Assembly (NCBI GenBank): GCA_026393675.1
Contig: JAPKZQ010000045.1
Location: forward strand, 248,001-312,000
Source of the DNA: Acidobacteriota bacterium
GTDB taxonomy: Bacteria > Acidobacteriota > Vicinamibacteria > Vicinamibacterales > JAKQTR01
Direction: 5' to 3'
DNA: 64,000 bases
The notes beneath the pieces were generated by a model. The model made no database searches, was not told where the DNA came from, and worked only from the letters and a program-made list of their open reading frames with translations. Every line of letters starts with the position of its first letter. The first letter of the stretch is position 1. The translations under genes were made by a program, and so were the position numbers. Below are positions 52,500 through 59,413 of the stretch, one piece after another.

Positions 52500-55400
52500 C
52501 TAATAAAAATCGTGCGACTCGACGTCGATGGGCACACCCGCAATGCCTTCAACGCGCTCGGCACGCACCGAGGTCACGCCCTCCTGGTTCTGCAGCAACC
52601 CCTCGATGAGCAGAAACGGCTCTTCCAGAATCGCCAGTCGATCCCGCGCGAACAGGTCGGGCCGCACGATGATGTTCGAGATGCCCGTTTCGTCCTCGAG
52701 CGTGAGGAAGACAAATCCCTTCGCCGTCCCCGGCCGCTGCCGGGTGATGACCGTGCCGGCCACACGGATGCGGCGGCCCTGGCGCTCGCGCGGCAGGTCG
52801 ATGGCGCGCAGCACGCCGCGCAGCGCCAGTTCGCGACGCCGCATGGCCATCGGATGCGGGCCGATGGTGAGACGTGTGCCGGCATAATCGGCCACAAGGC
52901 GTTCGGTGAGAGACATGGGGGGTAACGGACAGGGATCGGGATCAGGGATTGGGGATTGGGGATTGGGGATTAGAGGTTGGGGATTGGGGGTTGGGGCAGA
53001 ACCAATCCCTAATCCCAAATCCCTAATCCCTTCTTCAAACAACTCCCCCGCCGGCCGCACGGCCTTCTCAATCTGCCACAGCGCCTCGCGCCGATGATAG
53101 CCGAACGCGTTGAGCGCCCCGACCTCGGCCAGCACGGCCAACTCCTCCTTGTTCGCGCCCGTGCGTCGGACAAAATCCTCGAGCGAGCGGAAACGCACCG
53201 GGGCTGGCGTGACCATCCAGTCGTGCGCGCACGTGTTGCAGAACCACGCCATCGCGTGGCCTGCCGGCACACGCTCGAGCATGCGCGGATCGTCGCATCC
53301 GCACTTGGGACAACGCTCGGGGTTGGGGATTGAGGGTTGGGGATTGGGGGTTGGGGCAGAACCAATCCCTAATCCCAAATCCCTAATCCCTTCTTCACAC
53401 AGCTCCCCCACCGCGCGCTCGATTGCTTCGCCCACCTGTCGACGAAGCCCCACGACATACCGCAATCCAATCCGGATGGTGCCGTCCTCCTCCACCTCGC
53501 ACTCCCAGCGCGAATGTTGCACGTCAACCGGCGCAAACCGCACGCCGTGCCGCTGCGCATCCTTGACGAGCGTCGCCGGGTGGTAGAACCCCATCGGCTG
53601 GTTGTTGAGCAGGGCCGTGTAGAACGCGGCCGGAAAATGCGCCTTCAGGTACGCGCTCGCATACACGATCAGCGCGAAGCTGGCCGCATGCGATTCGGGA
53701 AATCCGTACAACGCGAACGACGCAATCGACTTGACGATCGCGTCGGCCGCTTCACCCGTGATGCCCTGCCGTGCCATGCCCTCACGAAGCTGCCCCTCGA
53801 TGGCCTTCATCCGTTTCTCCGATCGCTTGAATCCCATGGCACGCCGCAACTCTTCGGCCTGGCCGCCGGTAAACCCCGCCGCAACCATCGCGATCCGCAG
53901 CAACTGCTCCTGGAACAGCGGCACGCCCAGCGTGCGCGCCAGGATGGGCTCGAGCGACGGATGCGGATACACGACCTCGGCCCGGCCCGCCCGTCGATCC
54001 AGATACGGGTGCACCATCTGCCCCACGATCGGTCCCGGCCGGATGAGCGCCACCTCGACGACCAGGTCGTAGAATTTCGCGGGCTTGAGACGCGGCAGCG
54101 TGGCCATCTGCGCGCGCGACTCCACCTGGAAGACGCCCACCGTGTCGGCGCGCTGGAGCATCTCGTACACCGCCGGATCGTCAGGCGGGATGTTCCACAT
54201 CTCGAGCCGCGGCGTGCAAGCCTGGTGGCGATCCTTCAGGATGCCGAACGCGTCCTGCAGCACGGCCATCATGCCCAGCCCCAGCAGGTCGATCTTGACG
54301 ATCCCCATGTCGGCGCAGTCGTCCTTGTCCCACTGCACGACCACTCGTCCCGGCATGCTCGCGTTCTCGAGCGGCACCACGTCATCGAGCCGGCCGCGCG
54401 ACAGCACCATGCCCCCCGAGTGCTGGCCCAGGTGCCGCGGCAGATCCTGGATGCGCCGCCACAGATCCGCGAACAACGCGATCCGCGGCTGCGAAGGATC
54501 GAGGCCTGCAGCGCGCAGATCGCGCAGCAGCGACGCGTCCACATCCGTGTCGGTGAACTCGAAGCGCCCGACAAGCTTCGACAGGCGATCGAGTGCGCCC
54601 GGGTCGAAGCCCAGCACCTTGCCCACTTCGCGCGTGGCGCTGCGATCGCGGTACGTAATGACGTTGGCCGTCATGGCCGCACCAAAGCGGCCGTACTTCT
54701 CGTAGACGTGCTGGATGACGCGCTCGCGTCGATCGCCGCTCGGCAAATCCAGATCGATATCCGGCCACTCGCCGCGCTCCTCCGACAGGAAGCGCTCGAA
54801 GAGCAGTTCCATCCCCACCGGATCCACGGCCGTGATGCCCAGGCTGTAGCAGACGGCGCTGTTGGCCGCCGAGCCGCGTCCCTGCACGAGAATCTGCTGC
54901 TCGCGGCAGAAGTTGACGATGTCCCAGACGATCAGGAAGTAGCCGGCGAGATCGAGTTTCTCGATCAGATCGAGCTCGCGGCTGATTTGCGCGCGGGCCT
55001 TGTCGTGGAACGGCCGGTAGCGCTCGCGCGCGCCCACCAGCGTGATGGCGCGCAGAAACGAGTTGGCCGTCTCGCCTGCCGGCACCGGAAAGTCCGGAAA
55101 GCGATAGCCGAGATCGGCCATCGAATACTGGATGCGCTCGGCCAGGGCGCGCGTGGCGGAGAGCGCCGCGGGCTCGTCGCCGAAGAGCGCCGTCATCTCG
55201 GCGGGCGGCTTCAGATACCGCTCGGCGTTGCGTGCCAGCTTCCGCCCTGCCTGTTCGATCGTCGTCTTATGACGGATGCAGGTGAGCACGTCAAACAGTG
55301 GGCGCTCGGCCGGATCGGCAAAACGCACGCCGTTTGACACGATGAGCGGCACATGGAACGCGGCGGCCAGGCCGCGCAACATCTGGTTGGCGGTCTCTTC

Positions 55401-56099
55401 GTCACGCAGAAAGTGGCGCTGGAGTTCGATGGCCACGCTCGCGCGCCCGAACAGGCCCGTGATCCGATCGACCAGGCCGCCCACGCCATGGCGGCTGGCC
55501 ACCAGTGCCTCGCGCCCCACGATCGCGATCAGGCCGCTGGTGTGGCCGTCGAGGTCGTCGAGCGTGAGCGCGCCCTCGCCTTTTGGCGCGCGGAGCTTCA
55601 TCCGGGTGAGCAGACGACACAGGTGCTGATAGCCTTCGCGGGTTTCGACCAGGACAGGCAGGCGCCAAAATTCGGAATTAGGGATTGGGGATTCGGGATT
55701 CGGGCCGCCGCTGACGGGGGATTGCCTGGGAACGCCGGGCTCCCCTTCGATTTCCCTCAGGGCTGGCAGCCCGGCACGCGGTCCGGCCACGCTGGAGCGT
55801 GGCGATCCCAGGAAGCCTGCCTGCGGTGAGCCTGTCGAATCCGCCTGAGGGCTTCGGCGAGGCGAGCGGGAGCCGGGACCGGATCCCGTCGCTGTCATCG
55901 TCAGCTCGCATCCGATGATGGGCTTGATGCCGGCGGCGCGGGCGGCTTTGTGGAAACGCGGTGCGCCATACACGCCGTCGCGATCGATGAGCGCAAGCGC
56001 GGAATATCCCAGTGCCGCCGCACGCTCGACGAGCGTCTCCGGCAGCGAGGCGGCTTCGAGGAAGCTGAAAGCGGAGGAACAGTGCAGTTCGATGGACAC
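52500..56099 (-). CDS. dnaE2: Error-prone DNA polymerase DnaE2
   Basis: The 1199-residue C-family polymerase starts at a GTG at 56099 (SIELHCSSAFSFLEAASLPE, the PHP-domain opening). Polymerase residues are in RGSAANSAVCYSLGITAVDP and GEWPDIDLDLPSGDRRE, and QHSGGMVLSRG and GFPESHAASFALIVYASAYL match the DnaE2 palm and fingers. The C-terminal OB-fold ends in VESHDFY. The usual length is 1030-1080. The excess comes from three in-frame repeat insertions, at about residues 70-140 in the PHP domain and twice near the C-terminus (52920-53045, 53313-53405). It works with ImuA and ImuB in SOS-induced translesion synthesis. Confidence 0.93.
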   Translation of the reverse strand: MSIELHCSSAFSFLEAASLPETLVERAAALGYSALALIDRDGVYGAPRFHKAARAAGIKPIIGCELTMTATGSGPGSRSPRRSPQADSTGSPQAGFLGSPRSSVAGPRAGLPALREIEGEPGVPRQSPVSGGPNPESPIPNSEFWRLPVLVETREGYQHLCRLLTRMKLRAPKGEGALTLDDLDGHTSGLIAIVGREALVASRHGVGGLVDRITGLFGRASVAIELQRHFLRDEETANQMLRGLAAAFHVPLIVSNGVRFADPAERPLFDVLTCIRHKTTIEQAGRKLARNAERYLKPPAEMTALFGDEPAALSATRALAERIQYSMADLGYRFPDFPVPAGETANSFLRAITLVGARERYRPFHDKARAQISRELDLIEKLDLAGYFLIVWDIVNFCREQQILVQGRGSAANSAVCYSLGITAVDPVGMELLFERFLSEERGEWPDIDLDLPSGDRRERVIQHVYEKYGRFGAAMTANVITYRDRSATREVGKVLGFDPGALDRLSKLVGRFEFTDTDVDASLLRDLRAAGLDPSQPRIALFADLWRRIQDLPRHLGQHSGGMVLSRGRLDDVVPLENASMPGRVVVQWDKDDCADMGIVKIDLLGLGMMAVLQDAFGILKDRHQACTPRLEMWNIPPDDPAVYEMLQRADTVGVFQVESRAQMATLPRLKPAKFYDLVVEVALIRPGPIVGQMVHPYLDRRAGRAEVVYPHPSLEPILARTLGVPLFQEQLLRIAMVAAGFTGGQAEELRRAMGFKRSEKRMKAIEGQLREGMARQGITGEAADAIVKSIASFALYGFPESHAASFALIVYASAYLKAHFPAAFYTALLNNQPMGFYHPATLVKDAQRHGVRFAPVDVQHSRWECEVEEDGTIRIGLRYVVGLRRQVGEAIERAVGELCEEGIRDLGLGIGSAPTPNPQPSIPNPERCPKCGCDDPRMLERVPAGHAMAWFCNTCAHDWMVTPAPVRFRSLEDFVRRTGANKEELAVLAEVGALNAFGYHRREALWQIEKAVRPAGELFEEGIRDLGLGIGSAPTPNPQPLIPNPQSPIPDPDPCPLPPMSLTERLVADYAGTRLTIGPHPMAMRRRELALRGVLRAIDLPRERQGRRIRVAGTVITRQRPGTAKGFVFLTLEDETGISNIIVRPDLFARDRLAILEEPFLLIEGLLQNQEGVTSVRAERVEGIAGVPIDVESHDFY
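52981..53037 (-). repeat. GGGATT-type low-complexity repeat inside dnaE2, copy A
   Basis: GGATTGGGG units and their complement CCCTAATCCC form an inverted repeat that, read on the coding strand, gives Pro/Asn-rich residues (SAPTPNPQP, PNPQSPIPD). Fifty-seven bases are identical to 53341-53397, exactly 360 bases away, so the reading frame is kept. Confidence 0.8.
53341..53397 (-). repeat. GGGATT-type low-complexity repeat inside dnaE2, copy B
   Basis: Identical to copy A at 52981-53037. It is followed on the coding strand by a zinc-ribbon-like segment (CPKCGCDDPRML, WFCNTCAHDW) that belongs to DnaE2. Confidence 0.8.
55699..55878 (-). repeat. 180-bp dispersed repeat inside dnaE2 (copy in the PHP domain)
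   Basis: Nearly identical to 57278-57457 inside imuB, in the same orientation, with few differences. It encodes SRSPRRSPQADSTGSPQAGF and RAGLPALREIEGEPG in both proteins. It contains a REP-like CCCTTCGATTTCCCTCAGGG core. Confidence 0.85.
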
Positions 56100-56160
56100 A
56101 GGTTTCGCTGATTTCTGTTAGAAGTAAGAAGCTCCTTGCTTCTTGCTTCTGACTATTGTT

Positions 56161-57939
56161 TCAATCCACGATCGCTTCAACGAACCATCGTCCGCTCTCG
56201 CGGTCTTCGAAGATGCGGTAGAGGCCGCCGTCGGCCAGCGCCACGTCCCACTCGTCACGGTTCCAGCCGGATAGTCCGCGCAACGCCTCCACTCCGGATG
56301 CGCCCTGCGTCGTACTCGTCTTCCACCACTCGCCCGACGTGCGCCAGGGTCCGGTGCAGGCGTGCACGCGACCGCCCGGCAGTCCCGGCCGATCGGTGTT
56401 GACCACGATGGGGCAGTTGTGATCAATCAGCACGCGCGCCGGAATGGGAAGACGAAAGCGACGGAGGCACGCACTCGGGGTGGCCTGTGCCTGCGGTGCC
56501 CCCGGGGCTGCCTGCCCTGAGCGCAGTCGAAGGGAAGCCCCGGGACTACACGATGGAGAATCAGGTCCTGGGGAGACACGAAATGGAGAACTCGGCGCCA
56601 GAGCGGCACGTACATGCGGAGCATCGACGCGGGTGTTGCTGGGCACGCGGAACGGCGCCATCGTGAACGCGCCGGGACGATGGGAATCGACCAGCGCCGG
56701 CGATCCGCATCGCGTGTCGCCCATCAGCGCGGAGAGCCGCGCCAGCAGCGTCGACACCTGCTCGGGCGCCGGCAGCGCCCGCGTGAGGAGCGACTCTTGT
56801 ACGATGCGGCCGGGTGTCGGGTCGATGACCACCGTCACGCGGTCGACGCCGGCTGGCGGCTGGTGCGATTCGAGATCCAGCAGCAGCAGCGTGCGCAGCA
56901 CCTTCGCGTCGCGCATCGGCGCAGGCAACTGCAGGCTGCGGGTGTGCGTGTCTTTGGTGACAAGCCGCAGATGCAGGTGCAGCACGGCCGCCCCGCGATC
57001 GCGCCGTTCGAGCCGCTGGCAGAGCGGATCGAGCAGGCCGCCGAGCACGAACGACAACGGCTCGAGTCCCTCGATGGGCCATTCCAGTTCGGCCGTCGCT
57101 TCAAACGGGTCGTCTTCCCGCGTGGGCACCAGCGGGCCGGCGTCTTCGCCGCGCGCCAGGCGCTGCCACGCCAACCCCTCCTGCCCGATGCGCTCGGACA
57201 ATTCGACGGCGGGCAGTGCGGCGAGTTGCCCAAGCGTGCGAATGCCCCAGCGGGACAGGACGAGAAGAGCAGCGGGATTCGGGAGGCCGCTGACGGGCGA
57301 TTGCCTGGGAACGCCGGGCTCCCCTTCGATTTCCCTCAGGGCTGGCAGCCCGGCACGCGCCCCGGCCACGCTGGAGCGTGGCGATCCCAGGAAGCCTGCC
57401 TGCGGTGAGCCTGTCGAATCCGCCTGAGGGCTTCGGCGTGGCGAGCGGGAGCCGGGAGCCGGAAGAAAGATCTCGAGCATGCGCAGCGGCAACGGCGCCA
57501 GGACCGCGGCTTCTTCTCCCGCGGGCACCACGGTCACACCAGCACGGGCTGCGGCACACAGGATGGCCGTCGTGCGCGTCGCCGCGACGCCCACGTGCAC
57601 CGACCCGAGTCCGGCGTCAGCCGCCGTGCGTCGCAGTTGGTCACCAACCGCCTTGTCGTCGCCGAACAATCGTGTGAGGCCATCCACTTCCAGCGTGATC
57701 ACCGTATCGGAGCGCGCATCCACGCGAGGCGAAAACAGACGCGCCACGTCCAGCAATCGCGATCCTGTGTCGCTCCGAACATCCGAGCCCGTTGGCGTCG
57801 CGCGGGACTGGCCTCCCCTGCCTGTTCCGAGCGAATCCGACGACACCGAAGCCCCTCGCCCCGGATCGGCGCGAGTCGAAGACAGCCTGGCATGGGCTGC
57901 GCGAACGCCCTGATCCGGCTTGTAGAGACAAGCAAACAT
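56161..57939 (-). CDS. imuB: ImuB, Y-family polymerase-like mutagenesis protein
   Basis: The 592-residue protein starts at an ATG at 57939 with GAGGAG upstream (MFACLYKPD). It is a DNA polymerase Y-family protein with VITLEVDGLTRLFGDDKAVG, the fingers/palm region VGVAATRTTAILCAAARAG and the little-finger part PFEATAELEWPIEGLEPLSF. ImuB is normally catalytically dead and acts as the clamp-binding hub linking ImuA and DnaE2. A 180-bp repeat is inserted in frame at 57278-57457, and another REP-derived piece lies near 56500-56560. The gene order imuA-imuB-dnaE2 on the minus strand is classical. Confidence 0.9.
   Translation of the reverse strand: MFACLYKPDQGVRAAHARLSSTRADPGRGASVSSDSLGTGRGGQSRATPTGSDVRSDTGSRLLDVARLFSPRVDARSDTVITLEVDGLTRLFGDDKAVGDQLRRTAADAGLGSVHVGVAATRTTAILCAAARAGVTVVPAGEEAAVLAPLPLRMLEIFLPAPGSRSPRRSPQADSTGSPQAGFLGSPRSSVAGARAGLPALREIEGEPGVPRQSPVSGLPNPAALLVLSRWGIRTLGQLAALPAVELSERIGQEGLAWQRLARGEDAGPLVPTREDDPFEATAELEWPIEGLEPLSFVLGGLLDPLCQRLERRDRGAAVLHLHLRLVTKDTHTRSLQLPAPMRDAKVLRTLLLLDLESHQPPAGVDRVTVVIDPTPGRIVQESLLTRALPAPEQVSTLLARLSALMGDTRCGSPALVDSHRPGAFTMAPFRVPSNTRVDAPHVRAALAPSSPFRVSPGPDSPSCSPGASLRLRSGQAAPGAPQAQATPSACLRRFRLPIPARVLIDHNCPIVVNTDRPGLPGGRVHACTGPWRTSGEWWKTSTTQGASGVEALRGLSGWNRDEWDVALADGGLYRIFEDRESGRWFVEAIVD
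57278..57457 (-). repeat. 180-bp dispersed repeat inside imuB
   Basis: Near-perfect copy of 55699-55878 with an offset of 1579 bases. Because the two host genes are in different frames, both copies are nevertheless read in the same phase and give the same peptide. Confidence 0.85.
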
Positions 57940-58194
57940 GAACGGCTCCTCGCATGTCTGATTTCGAGCGATGCTAAGCTCGGAGATCGCTTGAGTTGAT
58001 GGCAATCATGCGTCTTTTCTGATGGGGAGCCCGGGGTCTTCCCTGGCCTGAGCCCCTCGGCGTTGCTCGGGACTCCCTGAGCTTGTCGAAGGGAGCGAAG
58101 TCGAAGGCAGACCCCGGGTTGCCCGTCGAGACAAATGAATTCCGGTATAAATGCCCCGATGCCGAAGTTCGCCGACGTATTCCGGGCGAAGCAC
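57940..58194. repeat. REP-rich spacer between imuA and imuB
   Basis: It holds GAGCCCGGGGTCTTCCCTGG, a CCCTGAGCTTGTCGAAGGG unit (near 58070-58090) and CCCCGGG arms that pair over about 90 bases. No gene is present. The stretch belongs to the same repeat family that is inserted inside the neighbouring genes. Confidence 0.55.
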
Positions 58195-59121
58195 TCAGGC
58201 ACTGGCCCGCAGGCGCACCGGCGAGGTGTCCACCCCCGGAACCAGTCGCGCGCGCGCGGTCCGCACGTCGCTTTCGAACCCGCGAAACACCCGCTCCGAA
58301 TCCCAAATCCCGCTTGCCGGGCTGCCAGCCCTGAGGGAAATCGAAGGGGAGCCCGGCGATCCCAGGGAAGGTCCCGAATCCCGCTTGCCCCGCCGTAGCT
58401 CTTCGGCCTCGCTCAGAGCGGAGGCGGGAACCCCGGTTTCCGGCTCCCCCAATCCCCAATCCCTAATCCCTAATCCCGAGTTTCGAGGGCGCAGCGACAC
58501 ACTGACGCCTCCCGCGCTCCGGCTCATCGGCGCGCTGCCGACAATCACCCCCACGGCCTCCTGCCCTTCCAGCACGCGCTGGAATCGCAGCCAGGAGGTC
58601 TGCGGCACACGCCGCAGCGCTTGCGTGGGCGCGTCGGCCAGATCCAGGGCCATCACGCCGAATACGCCTGATTGCAGGATCAGGTTGGTGGCTTTCAACG
58701 CCCGCGCGATGGCGCGATCCGCCCCGGCCTGGCGATTGGCCATGAGCGGAAAGGCCGGCGCGCAAGGATCGCCGCGCACCCAGAGCATCCGATGCAAATC
58801 GACCCCAGCGGCCGCCGCCGACTCCGGATCGAACAGATCGAATGTGTCGACAAGCGCGACCATCTCACCTCTGGAGGTCGCCGCCGCTAGAATCGCCATG
58901 AGCAGGCTGGTGCGGCCCGAGGAGCGCGGCCCGACAATCTCGGACATCTGTCCGAGCGGGAGGCCGCCTCCAAGTTGTTGATCCAACTCGAATAAACCTG
59001 TTTTCACCGTTTCCTGGAACATGACGCCTGGCGCCCCGGCTGTTGCCATCGGCACCAGCGTCCGATCGAGCTTCTTACTCCGCAGCAACGCTTCCACATC
59101 AGCACGACAGGCAGCAGGCAT
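58195..59121 (-). CDS. imuA: ImuA, RecA-like mutagenesis protein
   Basis: The 308-residue protein starts at an ATG at 59121 with TGGAGG upstream. It is RecA/SulA-like, with LFELDQQLGGGLPLGQMSEI, a Walker-A-like GPRSSGRTSLL near residue 64, GEMVALVDTFDLFDPES and ALRRVPQTSWLRFQRVLEG. ImuA joins ImuB and DnaE2 in damage-induced mutagenesis. Between residues about 215 and 275 there is an in-frame insertion (NSGLGIRDWGLGEPETG; SPSISLRAGSPASG) made from the GGGATT repeat and an inverted piece of the 180-bp repeat (58316-58355). Beyond it the reading resumes with RTARARLVPGVDTSPVRLRA. Confidence 0.85.
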   Translation of the reverse strand: MPAACRADVEALLRSKKLDRTLVPMATAGAPGVMFQETVKTGLFELDQQLGGGLPLGQMSEIVGPRSSGRTSLLMAILAAATSRGEMVALVDTFDLFDPESAAAAGVDLHRMLWVRGDPCAPAFPLMANRQAGADRAIARALKATNLILQSGVFGVMALDLADAPTQALRRVPQTSWLRFQRVLEGQEAVGVIVGSAPMSRSAGGVSVSLRPRNSGLGIRDWGLGEPETGVPASALSEAEELRRGKRDSGPSLGSPGSPSISLRAGSPASGIWDSERVFRGFESDVRTARARLVPGVDTSPVRLRASA

Positions 59122-59348
59122 TGGGCCTCCAGTGTGGCATTCTCAGTGTTTCGCTTTATCTTCGCCTCACAGACTATAGCGCGCCTGGGCGAACCGATGC
59201 AAGGGGATCGACGCCCAAGAAATCGACGCCCAGCACGTCAGAAGCAGATTGTTAGTGAGCGCAGGCAAACTGAACGCTCAACTCTGTTGGCGCTCCCGTC
59301 CAGGACAATGGCCGGGGTCCTGGTGCCTGTTCGGCGCTCCTCCGGCCG

Positions 59349-59383
59349 AAAAAGTAAGGGGCCAGGCGGTATGCCTGACCCCT
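59349..59383 (-). terminator. Rho-independent terminator of the TonB-dependent receptor gene
   Basis: On the minus strand AGGGGTCAGGC pairs with GCCTGGCCCCT (one mismatch) around a five-base loop and is followed by TACTTTTTC. It lies 31 bases beyond the receptor stop codon. Confidence 0.7.
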
Positions 59384-59413
59384 GATGAGGTTGACACGAG
59401 CGGAGAACAGAAT

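Noticed and set aside
52920-53400. GGGATTGGGGATT arrays considered as CRISPR or telomere-like repeats
   Set aside because: Units are 6-9 bases, irregular and without spacers, and they are read in frame within dnaE2.
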